Assembly (NCBI RefSeq): GCF_001905125.1 | Contig: NZ_LWLE01000014.1 | Location: 62,001-126,000, forward strand | Source: Streptomyces sp. TSRI0281 | GTDB lineage: Bacteria; Actinomycetota; Actinomycetes; Streptomycetales; Streptomycetaceae | Reading direction: 5' to 3' | Length of the DNA: 64,000 nt | Part shown: positions 1-8,344 of the stretch, piece by piece | Numbering within the stretch: position 1 is the stretch's first letter | Layout: each line of letters opens with the position of its first letter | Notes under the pieces: model-generated | The model's database searches: none | The model's input: only the letters and a program-made list of their open reading frames with translations | What the model was told of the DNA's origin: nothing | Translations under genes and position numbers: made by a program

Positions 1-699
1 GTTGATCAGGAACGAGGGGGTGGAGGTGGCGCCGATGCCGTACCCCTGCTCCTGGTCCTTGCTGACCGCGGCGCGGGCCGCGGAGCCGTCCAGGTCGGTC
101 ATGAACCGGTCGACGTCCTTCACCCCGGCCTGCTGGGCGAGCGCCTTGAGCCGGTCCTTGCCGAAGCCCTTCTCCTTGGCGCCCTCGGCGTACGCGGCCT
201 CGTGGAACTGCCAGAAGCGGTTCTGCTGCCCGGCGGCCCAGGCGGCGCGGGCGGCGGCCTCGGACTCCTCGCCGAAGATCGGGAAGTTGCGCCACTCGAT
301 GCGCAGGGTGCCGTTCTCGACGTACTTCTCGATCAGCTCGGGCTCGGTGTCGCGGGCGAACTTCCCGCAGTAGCCGCACTTGAAGTCGGCGTACTCGATG
401 AGCACGACGGGGGCGTCCGCGCGGCCCTGGGCCAGCTTGTCGCCGGCGTCGCGGCGGGCAAGCCCGGCCAGTTCGGGGTAGACGCCCTCCTCCGGGTCGG
501 TGGACACCTCGGCGGCCGGTGCGGAGGCGCCGGAGGTTTCCACCGGGCCGGAGCCGGAGTCGGGGGCGGTCGCCCGGTAGGAGACGAAACCGAGGAGCCC
601 GGCGGCGAGGACGACGACGGCTCCGTACAGCAGGGGCTTCCTGGCGGCGGAGGAAGAGGAGGAGGCAGATTTCTTCGACGGGGATGTGGGCGTGGGCAT
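1..699 (-). CDS. DsbA-family membrane-anchored thioredoxin (C-terminus outside window)
   Basis: This is a thiol-disulfide oxidoreductase of the DsbA/DSBA-like thioredoxin class, acting on the outer face of the membrane. The frame is open from an ATG at 699 to the first base of the window, so only the first 233 residues are visible. A Lys/Ser-rich N-terminus is followed by one membrane segment (about residues 24-38). A Ser/Ala/Pro linker follows, and then the redox motif C-G-Y-C after 'IEYADFK'. Further on it reads RNFPIFGEESE and a helical insert, and the visible end STPSFLIN matches the cis-proline region of the fold. A GGAG lies about 6 bases before the ATG. The next gene upstream on the same strand starts about 480 bases away and may be co-transcribed. 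The family call is confident; the substrate is unknown. Confidence 0.85.
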   Translation of the reverse strand, partial: MPTPTSPSKKSASSSSSAARKPLLYGAVVVLAAGLLGFVSYRATAPDSGSGPVETSGASAPAAEVSTDPEEGVYPELAGLARRDAGDKLAQGRADAPVVLIEYADFKCGYCGKFARDTEPELIEKYVENGTLRIEWRNFPIFGEESEAAARAAWAAGQQNRFWQFHEAAYAEGAKEKGFGKDRLKALAQQAGVKDVDRFMTDLDGSAARAAVSKDQEQGYGIGATSTPSFLIN

Positions 700-760
700 G
701 CGGCACTCCGTGCTGGTGGTGCGGAGGAACAGGGCAGGGTGGGGCGGGGCAGCGGGGCTG

Positions 761-1216
761 CTACACCCTCAGCACGGAGAGTTCGACCGGGGTGGGCGTG
801 GCCGGTGCGGGGGCGCGCGGGCGTATCCGTACGAGCGACCGGGGCGGTTCCTGGCCCACGGCCGCGGGAAGGCCCCAGTGGGCGAGTCCGGGCGCCTGGT
901 CGTGCGCCGTGCGGGTCCGGGCCGGGACGGCGGGTTCGGTGCCGTCGTGGCCGCGCTTCTTGCCGCAGCCCGGGATGCGGCTGCCGCGCCGGTCCTCATC
1001 GACGGAGGAGACGGCGGTCGAAACGGCGGGCGGAACGGTTGGGGTGCTCACGGCCGCCGCCCCGTGCGCCGGGGCCCCGTGCGCCCCAGTCACCGTCGCC
1101 GCCGTCGCCGCCGGTCCGCAGAACAGCCCCATGACGACCGCGAGCACCGCCGCCAGGCAGCACCACTGCGTACGGGACACGGGGACGGCCTTCCTGGGGA
1201 ATCCTGCGGGGCACAC
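761..1216 (-). CDS. small secreted or membrane-anchored protein, unknown function
   Basis: I do not recognise a family. The 151-residue product has one hydrophobic N-terminal segment (CLAAVLAVVMGLFCGPAATAA) that reads as a signal peptide with an Ala-x-Ala cleavage site. The rest is Ala/Pro/Arg-rich and low in complexity, with no catalytic motif. A GTG at 1180 (VSRTQ...) is an alternative start that puts the hydrophobic stretch closer to the N-terminus. The gene ends 61 bases before the DsbA-like gene on the same strand, so the two may be one unit. The frame is not strongly supported beyond the signal peptide. Confidence 0.45.
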   Translation of the reverse strand: MCPAGFPRKAVPVSRTQWCCLAAVLAVVMGLFCGPAATAATVTGAHGAPAHGAAAVSTPTVPPAVSTAVSSVDEDRRGSRIPGCGKKRGHDGTEPAVPARTRTAHDQAPGLAHWGLPAAVGQEPPRSLVRIRPRAPAPATPTPVELSVLRV

Positions 1217-1342
1217 GCGTTCAGTTGCCCGAAATGGTACGTGCCGTGACCGCGTCCGCTCCCGCGGTCACCGGGAAGGTGACGCAGCCCGCGCGAAATA
1301 CGTTCGCCACTCCTTGGGCGCGGGTGAGATCCTGGGACCCGT

Positions 1343-4300
1343 ATGTCTACTTCCTTTGCCGATCTCCAGTCCCAGCTCGGACGGCTCTCCCTCCGTGACG
1401 CGCACCGGCTCGGCCGTCGCCTCGAAGGCGCGCGCCGCATCCGCAAGCCCGAGGCCCGACAGTCCGTGCTGGACGAGATCGCGGCCGAATCGGGGAAGGC
1501 AGCTGAGCGGCTCGCCGGGCGCGCCGCGCGGATGCCCGCCCTGTCGTACCCGGAACAGCTGCCGGTCAGCCAGAAGAAGGACGAGATCCTTGAGGCGATA
1601 CGCGACCACCAGGTCGTGATCGTCGCCGGTGAGACCGGGTCCGGCAAAACCACGCAGATCCCCAAGATCTGTATGGAGCTGGGGCGCGGCGTCCGGGGCA
1701 TGATCGGGCACACCCAGCCGCGCCGGATCGCCGCGCGCACGGTCGCGGAGCGGGTCGCCGAGGAGCTGAACACCCCGCTCGGCGAGACCGTCGGCTGGAA
1801 GGTCCGCTTCACCGACCAGGTGAACCCGGAGTCGACCTTCGTGAAGCTGATGACGGACGGCATCCTGCTGGCGGAGATCCAGACGGACCGCGAGCTGCTC
1901 GCGTACGACACGATCATCATCGACGAGGCCCACGAGCGGTCGCTGAACATCGACTTCCTGCTCGGCTATCTGGCCCGGCTGCTGCCCAGGCGCCCGGATC
2001 TCAAGGTCGTCATCACCTCCGCGACCATCGACCCCGAGCGCTTCGCCAAGCACTTCGGCGAGGCGCCGATCGTCGAGGTCAGCGGGCGTACGTATCCGGT
2101 CGAGGTGCGCTACCGGCCGCTCCTCGAAGAGGAGAGCGAGGACTCCGACCGGGACCAGATCACCGCGATCTGCGACGCCGTCGACGAGCTCCACGCGGAG
2201 GGGCCGGGCGATGTCCTGGTCTTCCTCTCCGGCGAGCGGGAGATCCGCGACACCGCGGACGCGCTGAACAAACGCAACCTCCGGCACACCGAGGTGCTCC
2301 CCCTGTACGCGCGCCTCTCGCACGCCGAGCAGCACCGGGTGTTCCAGCGTCATACGGGCCGCCGGATCGTCCTCGCGACGAACGTCGCCGAGACCTCGCT
2401 GACCGTCCCCGGCATCAAGTACGTGATCGACCCGGGCAACGCCCGCATCTCCCGCTACAGCCACCGCACCAAGGTCCAGCGGCTGCCGATCGAGCGGATC
2501 TCCCAGGCCAGCGCCAATCAGCGCAAGGGCCGCTGCGGCCGTACGTCGGACGGCATCTGCATCCGGCTGTACTCCGAGGACGACTTCGTGACCCGCCCGG
2601 AGTTCACGGACCCGGAGATCCTCCGGACGAATCTGGCCTCCGTCATCCTCCAGATGACCGCGGCCGGCCTCGGCGAGATCGAGAAGTTCCCCTTCATCGA
2701 CCCGCCGGACCACCGCAACATCCGTGACGGCGTGCAGCTGCTCCAGGAACTGGGAGCGCTGGATCCCGACGAGAAGGACCCCAGGAAGAGGCTGACGGAG
2801 CTGGGGCGCAAGCTCTCCCAGCTGCCCGTCGACCCGCGGCTGGCCCGCATGGTCATCGAGGCCGAGCGCAACGGCTGTGTCCGCGAGGTCATGGTGATCG
2901 CCGCCGCGCTCTCCATCCAGGACCCGCGCGAGCGGCCCTCGGAGAAGCAGACGCAGGCCGATCAGCAGCACGCCCGGTTCCGGGACGAGACCTCCGACTT
3001 CCTGGCGTTCCTGAATCTGTGGCGCTACATCCGCGAGCAGCAGAAGGAGCGCGGCTCCTCCAGCTTCCGCCGGATGTGCAAGCAGGAGTATCTGAACTTC
3101 CTGCGCATCCGTGAGTGGCAGGACATCTACGCCCAGCTGCGCACGGTCGCGAAGCAGATGGGCATGCAGGTGGAGGAGCCTGCGGCGGACACGGCCCCGC
3201 CCGAGCAGGCGGTGCACACCTCGCTGCTGGCCGGGCTGCTGTCGCACATCGGGCTCAAGGACACGGAGAAGAACGAGTACCTGGGCGCCCGGAGCGCCAA
3301 GTTCGCGATCTTCCCCGGATCCGCCCTGTTCAAGAAGCAGCCCCGGTTCGTGATGTCGGCGGAGCTGGTCGAGACGTCCCGGCTGTGGGCGCGGGTCAAT
3401 GCCCGGGTCGAGCCGGAGTGGATCGAGCCGCTGGCCCAGCATCTGCTGAAGCGCACCTACAGCGAGCCGCACTGGGAGAAGGACCAGGCGGCGGTGATGG
3501 CGTTCGAGCGGGTGACCCTCTACGGGGTACCGATCATCGCCCAGCGCAAGATCAATTTCGGCCGAATCGATCAGGAGACCTCGCGGGACCTGTTCATCCG
3601 CAACGCCCTGGTCGAGGGCGACTGGCGCACGCACCACCAGTTCTTCCATGACAATCGCAAACTCCTCGGCGAGGTCGAGGAGTTGGAGCACCGTGCCCGG
3701 CGCCGCGACATCCTCGTGGACGACGAGACGCTCTTCGACTTCTACGACCAGCGGATTCCGGAGCACGTCGTCTCCGGAGCCCACTTCGACTCGTGGTGGA
3801 AGCACAAGCGCCATGACGAGCCGGACGCGCTGGACTTCGAGCGCTCGATGCTCATCAACGAGAAGGCCGGGGCCGTCACCAAGGACGACTACCCGGACTC
3901 CTGGCGGCAGGGGAAGCTCAAGTTCCGGGTGACGTACCAGTTCGAGCCCGGGGCCGACGCCGACGGTGTGACCGTCCACGTCCCGCTCCAGGTCCTCAAC
4001 CAGGTCACCTCCGAGGGCTTCGACTGGCAGATCCCGGGGCTGCGCGAGGAGGTGGTCACCGAGCTGATCCGCTCGCTGCCCAAGCCGATCCGCCGGCACT
4101 ACGTCCCCGCGCCGAACTACGCGGACAAGTTCCTGGACCGGGCCGTGCCCCTCCAGGAGCCGCTGCCGTTCACGCTGGCCCGTGAGCTCCAGCGGATGGT
4201 CGGCGTCCCGGTCACGGCCGGTGACTTCGACCTGACCCGCGTCCCGGATCACCTGAAGATCACGTTCCGGATCGTCGACGAGCGGCGCCGCAAGGTCGCC

Positions 4301-5275
4301 GAGGACAAGGACCTGGAGGCGCTGAAGCTCCAGCTGCGCCCCAAGGCCCGCCAGGCCCTCTCCAAGGCCGCGGCGGAGACCGCCGGCCCCTCGGGCGAGT
4401 CCATCGAGCGCTCCGGCCTCACCGACTGGACGATCGGCGCGCTGAACCGTGTCTTCGAGACCCGGCGGGCCGGGCAGCCGGTCAAGGCGTACCCGGCCCT
4501 GGTCGACCAGGGCGAGAGCATCGCCGTACGGCTCTTCGACACCGAGGCCGAGCAGCAGCAGGCGATGTGGCGCGGCACCCGGAAGCTGATCCTGCTGAAC
4601 ATCCCGGTGAACCCCGCCAAGTTCGCCTCGGACCGGCTCACCAACCAGCAGAAGCTGGCCCTGTCCCGCAATCCGCACGGCTCCGTCCAGGCGCTCTTCG
4701 AGGACTGCGCGACCGCCGCCGCGGACCGGCTGATCGCCGCCCACGGCGGTCCGGCCTGGGACGAGCAGGCGTTCCGGAAGCTGTTCGACAAGGTGCGCGC
4801 CGATCTGGTGGACCTGACCGTCCGCACGATCGACCAGGTGCAGCAGATCCTGGCGGCCTGGCAGGCGTGCGAGCGCCGGCTGAAGTCCACCAACAGCCTG
4901 ACGCTGGTCAACAACGTCACGGATGTGCGCGACCAGCTGGCCCGGCTCGTGCCGCCCGGTTTCGTCACCGCCACCGGGCTGCGCAGGCTGCCCGACCTCA
5001 TGCGCTACCTGGTCGCCGTGGACCGTCGGCTCCAGCAGATGCCGACGGCCGTCCAGCGCGACACCACGCGCATGGAGAAGGTGCACGAGATGGCGGACGA
5101 GTACGCGTGGCTGCTCGAACAGCTGCCGCAGGGCAGGCCCGTTCCGCAGGAGGTGCTGGACATCCGCTGGATGATCGAGGAGCTGCGCGTGAGCTACTTC
5201 GCGCACGCGCTGGGCACGGCGTTCCCGGTCTCGGACAAGCGGATCGTGAAGGCGATCGACGCCGCGGCCCCGTGA
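1343..5275 (+). CDS. hrpA: ATP-dependent RNA helicase HrpA
   Basis: A DEAH-box RNA helicase of 1310 residues, the usual length for actinobacterial HrpA. The Walker A motif GETGSGKT covers residues 96-103, with Lys102. DEAH occupies residues 194-197, and the SAT motif (VITSATIDPERF) follows. The helicase C domain ends in a motif VI of the Q-R-x-G-R-x-G-R type (NQRKGRCGR). The HA2 and OB-fold regions come next, then the long C-terminal DUF3418 extension typical of HrpA. It is cytoplasmic and acts on RNA or ribonucleoproteins. In E. coli the homologue processes a fimbrial mRNA and rescues stalled ribosomes; the role in Streptomyces is inferred. The ATG at 1343 has only a weak purine-rich sequence upstream. 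A tRNA-Asp gene follows. Confidence 0.96.
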   Translation: MSTSFADLQSQLGRLSLRDAHRLGRRLEGARRIRKPEARQSVLDEIAAESGKAAERLAGRAARMPALSYPEQLPVSQKKDEILEAIRDHQVVIVAGETGSGKTTQIPKICMELGRGVRGMIGHTQPRRIAARTVAERVAEELNTPLGETVGWKVRFTDQVNPESTFVKLMTDGILLAEIQTDRELLAYDTIIIDEAHERSLNIDFLLGYLARLLPRRPDLKVVITSATIDPERFAKHFGEAPIVEVSGRTYPVEVRYRPLLEEESEDSDRDQITAICDAVDELHAEGPGDVLVFLSGEREIRDTADALNKRNLRHTEVLPLYARLSHAEQHRVFQRHTGRRIVLATNVAETSLTVPGIKYVIDPGNARISRYSHRTKVQRLPIERISQASANQRKGRCGRTSDGICIRLYSEDDFVTRPEFTDPEILRTNLASVILQMTAAGLGEIEKFPFIDPPDHRNIRDGVQLLQELGALDPDEKDPRKRLTELGRKLSQLPVDPRLARMVIEAERNGCVREVMVIAAALSIQDPRERPSEKQTQADQQHARFRDETSDFLAFLNLWRYIREQQKERGSSSFRRMCKQEYLNFLRIREWQDIYAQLRTVAKQMGMQVEEPAADTAPPEQAVHTSLLAGLLSHIGLKDTEKNEYLGARSAKFAIFPGSALFKKQPRFVMSAELVETSRLWARVNARVEPEWIEPLAQHLLKRTYSEPHWEKDQAAVMAFERVTLYGVPIIAQRKINFGRIDQETSRDLFIRNALVEGDWRTHHQFFHDNRKLLGEVEELEHRARRRDILVDDETLFDFYDQRIPEHVVSGAHFDSWWKHKRHDEPDALDFERSMLINEKAGAVTKDDYPDSWRQGKLKFRVTYQFEPGADADGVTVHVPLQVLNQVTSEGFDWQIPGLREEVVTELIRSLPKPIRRHYVPAPNYADKFLDRAVPLQEPLPFTLARELQRMVGVPVTAGDFDLTRVPDHLKITFRIVDERRRKVAEDKDLEALKLQLRPKARQALSKAAAETAGPSGESIERSGLTDWTIGALNRVFETRRAGQPVKAYPALVDQGESIAVRLFDTEAEQQQAMWRGTRKLILLNIPVNPAKFASDRLTNQQKLALSRNPHGSVQALFEDCATAAADRLIAAHGGPAWDEQAFRKLFDKVRADLVDLTVRTIDQVQQILAAWQACERRLKSTNSLTLVNNVTDVRDQLARLVPPGFVTATGLRRLPDLMRYLVAVDRRLQQMPTAVQRDTTRMEKVHEMADEYAWLLEQLPQGRPVPQEVLDIRWMIEELRVSYFAHALGTAFPVSDKRIVKAIDAAAP

Positions 5276-5320
5276 CCGGGGCCGCTCCGGAGGAGTGACG
5301 GAGTCACCACCAGGAGTGAA

Positions 5321-5351
5321 GTCGACCTGGACCTCCCACCTCCTGTACAGT
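5321..5351 (+). promoter_or_regulatory. candidate promoter of tRNA-Asp
   Basis: TACAGT at 5346-5351 resembles a vegetative -10 box. A partial -35 (TCGACC, 5322-5327) lies 18 bases upstream, and the -10 is 40 bases before the tRNA. It was identified by eye only. Confidence 0.35.
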
Positions 5352-5391
5352 CTGGTTTCGCAGCCAGCCGCGAGGCAGGCAGCGAAAACCT

Positions 5392-5466
5392 GGTCCTGTG
5401 GAGCAGTTTGGAGTGCTCGCCACCCTGTCAAGGTGGAGGCCGCGGGTTCAAATCCCGTCAGGACCG
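5392..5466 (+). tRNA. tRNA-Asp (GTC)
   Basis: A full cloverleaf of 75 bases. The acceptor arms GGTCCTG and CAGGACC pair, and the discriminator base is G. The anticodon stem CCACC/GGTGG encloses the loop CTGTCAA with anticodon GTC at 5427-5429. The T arm is GCGGGTTCAAATCCCGT. No CCA is encoded, as is common in Streptomyces. Confidence 0.96.
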
Positions 5467-5473
5467 CAGTAGA

Positions 5474-5506
5474 CGAAAGCCCGGATCCTCTGGATCCGGG
5501 CTTTCG
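5474..5506 (+). terminator. terminator after tRNA-Asp
   Basis: A near-perfect inverted repeat, AAAGCCCGGATCC against GGATCCGGGCTTT with a short TCT loop, starts 8 bases after the tRNA. No long T-run follows, which is usual for high-GC terminators. Confidence 0.75.
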
Positions 5507-5608
5507 TGCGTCTTGACGGCGGCATCCGCCACGGGTAACCCGTAGAGACAGAGGCCGCCCCTGTTTCCTTCGGCGAGAGGCGGCCGGGTCCACCGGGAGG
5601 TGGCTCGT

Positions 5609-5896
5609 ATGTCCGCGTCCACGGCACGGCATGAGACCCGCGCACTGCTGCGGGCCCATCTGGCGGCCGCCTCCGACTTCCGGCATCTCACCCGGCACTG
5701 TCCGGTCTGCCATCGCCTCCTGCGTCTCGCCATGGAGCCCCTGACGGCCCCTGAGGCCCCGTACGCGCCTCCGGAGACCCCGGAGGCTCCCCAGGAGGCC
5801 TCGGACGCCCCCGAGGCGCACGAGGCGCCCGAGAGGGGGGAGCGGCCCGCCGGAGCGCGGGAGGGGACCGAGGACGAAAGTCCCGCCCCGGCATGA
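5609..5896 (+). CDS. DUF6274 family protein
   Basis: A 95-residue protein whose first 40 residues (SASTARHETRALLRAHL..., then HCPVCHRLLRLAME) match the Streptomyces DUF6274 family as I remember it. A C-P-V-C pair with neighbouring histidines could bind metal. The second half is a low-complexity Pro/Glu/Ala tail (repeats of E-A-P and D-A-P) likely to be disordered. The ATG at 5609 is preferred over the GTG at 5600 because GGGAGG ends 8 bases before it. The function is unknown. Confidence 0.7.
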   Translation: MSASTARHETRALLRAHLAAASDFRHLTRHCPVCHRLLRLAMEPLTAPEAPYAPPETPEAPQEASDAPEAHEAPERGERPAGAREGTEDESPAPA

Positions 5897-6033
5897 CCAA
5901 CGGCGGGACCGTTCCGCCTCCCCGCAGTGGCAGGCTCGTAGTTGGCAAGCTTCGGGCGATGTGACGGGAGTCACGGGAACAGTTTTCGGAAGGGGGGACC
6001 TTACACCCTTCCTACAACTGGCGAATTTAATAT

Positions 6034-6045
6034 GTGCAATTGCAC
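6034..6045. promoter_or_regulatory. 12-bp palindrome in an AT-rich intergenic patch
   Basis: GTGCAATTGCAC is a perfect palindrome inside an unusually AT-rich stretch (about 6000-6050) of the 524-base gap between the DUF6274 gene and bldC. It could be an operator. I see no gene in the rest of the gap apart from the terminator at 6253. Confidence 0.35.
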
Positions 6046-6252
6046 TACCTCGACAGCGCTACCGGACCGTTCCGTCCGGAGCTGCCCCACCGCGTCCCGG
6101 ACGCTCACCCACAGTCCCCCACAGACCCACCCACAGACCACCGAACCGAACCGACCGCGCGGTTCCGATGCCCCGCGCGGACACCCCGGCCGGACGCCGC
6201 GCCGGACCCCCGGCCGGGACACCCGCCCCGACGCCGTCGGGGCACAAAAAAA

Positions 6253-6286
6253 GATCGCGCTGGACCCGGCGGAGTCCAGCGCGATC
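6253..6286 (-). terminator. terminator of bldC
   Basis: The perfect 13-bp stem GATCGCGCTGGAC/GTCCAGCGCGATC encloses an 8-base loop. On the minus strand it is followed by a run of seven T, so it terminates leftward transcription from bldC, whose stop codon lies about 135 bases earlier. Confidence 0.88.
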
Positions 6287-6420
6287 AAAACGACGTACCC
6301 GTCTTACGAAGGAATGACGCCCGTTGGGGCGGGCGTCCGTCGTGTGGAGCTATGGGTGGGCGGCTGAGGTATGGGGGACCTGGCAGCTGCCCGGTTGTGG
6401 TGCGGCGCGACAGGGGTGTG

Positions 6421-6627
6421 TCAGGCCTCGCTACGCTGCTGCGGAATACCCGCAAGCAGTGCGCGGACCTCTGCCTCGCGGTACCGGCGATGCCCACCGA
6501 GCGTGCGGATGGACGTGAGCTTGCCAGCCTTGGCCCAACGGGTGACCGTCTTCGGGTCCACGCGGAACATCGTGGCAACCTCAGCCGGGGTCAGCAGCGG
6601 CTCGGCATCAGGGGTGCGAGCGGTCAT
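6421..6627 (-). CDS. bldC: developmental regulator BldC
   Basis: A small MerR-like winged-helix DNA-binding protein of 68 residues. It matches Streptomyces BldC as I recall it, from MTARTPDAEPLLTPAEVA to the C-terminal GIPQQRSEA. The recognition helix region is DPKTVTRWAKAGKL, and the wing is RTLGGHRRYRE. It binds DNA cooperatively at direct repeats and represses early sporulation genes in vegetative growth. The ATG at 6627 has GAGGAGG six bases upstream; an in-frame start further upstream lacks such a site. A hairpin-forming inverted repeat lies just upstream and a terminator about 135 bases downstream, so the gene appears monocistronic. Confidence 0.97.
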   Translation of the reverse strand: MTARTPDAEPLLTPAEVATMFRVDPKTVTRWAKAGKLTSIRTLGGHRRYREAEVRALLAGIPQQRSEA

Positions 6628-6643
6628 GAGCGGCCTCCTCGGG

Positions 6644-6665
6644 AGAACCGAACATTCTCGGTTCT
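6644..6665 (-). promoter_or_regulatory. inverted repeat directly upstream of bldC
   Basis: AGAACCGA and TCGGTTCT are perfect 8-bp arms with a 6-base spacer. They end about 10 bases before the bldC Shine-Dalgarno sequence. This could be an operator or a 5' UTR hairpin. Confidence 0.45.
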
Positions 6666-6669
6666 TTCC

Positions 6670-7325
6670 TCTAAATTCTGCACCTTGACCCACGTTGCCC
6701 GAAATGGCGGACGCGGGCCGAGTCGGTTATAGGACGAACGGCTTGTCCTCGGCACTACAACTACACCATCCGTCCAGCCGCTTCGGCCAAACCGATGGAA
6801 TTGCCCTCCCAGGTGTTCATCAGCGACGGAAGCCGATGGACCATGCCATAGCGGACAGTCACACCACCGTGACGATCAGTCACAGAGCGATCAGGAGTCA
6901 CCAGACCCCCCATAGCGTGCAATGCTGAGCATTCCACCCATAGTTGGGCGGACGGAGCCCTCCCCGGACTCCTTGTCCTATTTTGGCACGAGGAGTAGGG
7001 ATGGGCGCAAGGGCCCCGTTAGTGCTATCCGTCACGCTTGAGGCAAAGGCCCGGTTCGGGACGTAGGTCCTAGGCCCGTGGGAGTACTCTTCCGCCTCGC
7101 CCATCCCACGTGTCACACGGGACGCAGGTTCACACCCCGTCAGTTCCCATCAGACCCTGCCGGTTCCCGCGAGTTCCATGCGTTCCCGCGATGACCGGCC
7201 GTCCTCCCGGCTCTTCCCGGCACCTCCCGGCACCTCTTCCCGGCACCTCCTCCCACGGTTCGGTTCGTCCCGAACTGAGGATGCCCCGGTTCACTCAGAT
7301 TGATGCCGCTGTGTGCCTTTTCACG
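6670..7325. other. gene-free region upstream of bldC
   Basis: About 650 bases without a supported gene. It should contain the bldC promoter, but I cannot place it with certainty. A segment near 7115-7145 faintly resembles a tRNA T arm, but I find no cloverleaf. I see no other structured element. Confidence 0.4.
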
Positions 7326-8219
7326 TCAATTGGTGAACTGGCGGTCCTTTACCGCCCGCCAGCGCTCCGCGAGCCGGGCGTACGCCACCCCCGCACCGTC
7401 GCTGTCGCCGTCCCGGAGCGCCGCGAGCCCTTCGGCCACGTCCGCGGCCGACCGGTCCGCCGCGAGGTGCTCCGCCGGCAGCGCGTGCACCAGACCGCCG
7501 TAGTCGAGCTCGACCAGCGCCCGAGGATGGAATTCCTCCAGCCAGCGCCCCACATCCACCAGTCCCTCGGACAGCGGCCCGTCGTCGACGCTCTCGCGCA
7601 GCGTCTTGAGCGCCCGCGCCAGCCGGCGCCGCGCCTGCACCATCGGCGTCCGGTAGCGCAGCACGGACGGCCCGCCGTCGTCGGCCGCCGCCCCGTACTC
7701 CCGCTCCTCGTCGGAGAAGAGCACGAACCAGCGCACCGGGATGTGCCACACCGTGGAGCGGATCCATGGCCGCGCGTCCGGATTCCGCTTCTGCCAGCGC
7801 TCATGGTCCGCGAGCGCCTGCCCCCGGACGACAGGCGGCAGCACCGCGTCGAGCACAGTGGCCGGAAACAACCCCCCGAGCTCCTCCAGAGCCAGCCATC
7901 CGCGCAGCCGGGTACGCCACGGACAGACGCACACCACCCCGTCCAGCTCCGCCACGAACGCGTCCCCGCTCTCGTGCACGGGCACCCCGACCGGCGGGGT
8001 CGGCACCAAGTCCGCCAGCGAGCGACGCAGTTCGTCCTGGTACGTGGGCAGGGCGGAGCGCTGCGCGTACCGGGTCCAATGACTTCGTTCGGGCTCCGGG
8101 AAAGCGGCGAGGGGCTCGTACACCCGGAGATAGGACGTGTAAGGGACGAGCACTGAAGACACCACCGACATGCGGTAAATCGTGTCACGCCCGTACTCCG
8201 CCAGGGGGTGATCCTCCAC
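7326..8219 (-). CDS. conserved Streptomyces protein of unknown function
   Basis: A soluble 297-residue protein that I know only as a conserved neighbour of bldC and vdh in Streptomyces. No signal peptide, membrane segment or catalytic motif is visible. It begins VVSSVLVPYTSYLRVYEPLAAF and has several Trp-rich stretches (WIRSTVWHIPVRWFVLFSDEE). The GTG at 8219 and the ATG at 8171 (MSVVSSVLVPY) are both possible starts and neither has a clear ribosome site. I think the shorter form is likely because the recognisable sequence begins there. It is divergent from vdh across a region with two inverted repeats. Confidence 0.75.
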   Translation of the reverse strand: MEDHPLAEYGRDTIYRMSVVSSVLVPYTSYLRVYEPLAAFPEPERSHWTRYAQRSALPTYQDELRRSLADLVPTPPVGVPVHESGDAFVAELDGVVCVCPWRTRLRGWLALEELGGLFPATVLDAVLPPVVRGQALADHERWQKRNPDARPWIRSTVWHIPVRWFVLFSDEEREYGAAADDGGPSVLRYRTPMVQARRRLARALKTLRESVDDGPLSEGLVDVGRWLEEFHPRALVELDYGGLVHALPAEHLAADRSAADVAEGLAALRDGDSDGAGVAYARLAERWRAVKDRQFTN

Positions 8220-8231
8220 ACCGGCACGGAT

Positions 8232-8287
8232 CTACGGGTCCGTAGGACTTACGCTCTTGCCCGTACCGGCCGTGCCCCGGCCGGTAC
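8232..8287. promoter_or_regulatory. two inverted repeats in the vdh promoter region
   Basis: CTACGG-GT-CCGTAG (8232-8245) and GTACCGGCC-N7-GGCCGGTAC (8263-8287) lie between the divergent 7326-8219 gene and vdh. Both have perfect arms and sit where operators or attenuating hairpins would be expected. Confidence 0.4.
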
Positions 8288-8344
8288 AGGGCCCTCCCCA
8301 CCTTCAGGAGGGCTTCCGCCGCTTCGTACTTGGGAGTCACCACA

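Noticed and set aside
1268..5974. A 1568-codon open frame on the minus strand opposite hrpA
   Set aside because: Long antisense frames are common in high-GC DNA. The translation has no domain signal, while the plus strand encodes a complete HrpA.
5942..6367. Several open frames between the DUF6274 gene and bldC
   Set aside because: No ribosome sites or recognisable sequence. They cross a terminator and an AT-rich patch.
7110..7145. A T-arm-like sequence (GCAGGTTCACACCCCGT) suggesting a tRNA or att remnant
   Set aside because: No acceptor, D or anticodon stems can be formed around it.
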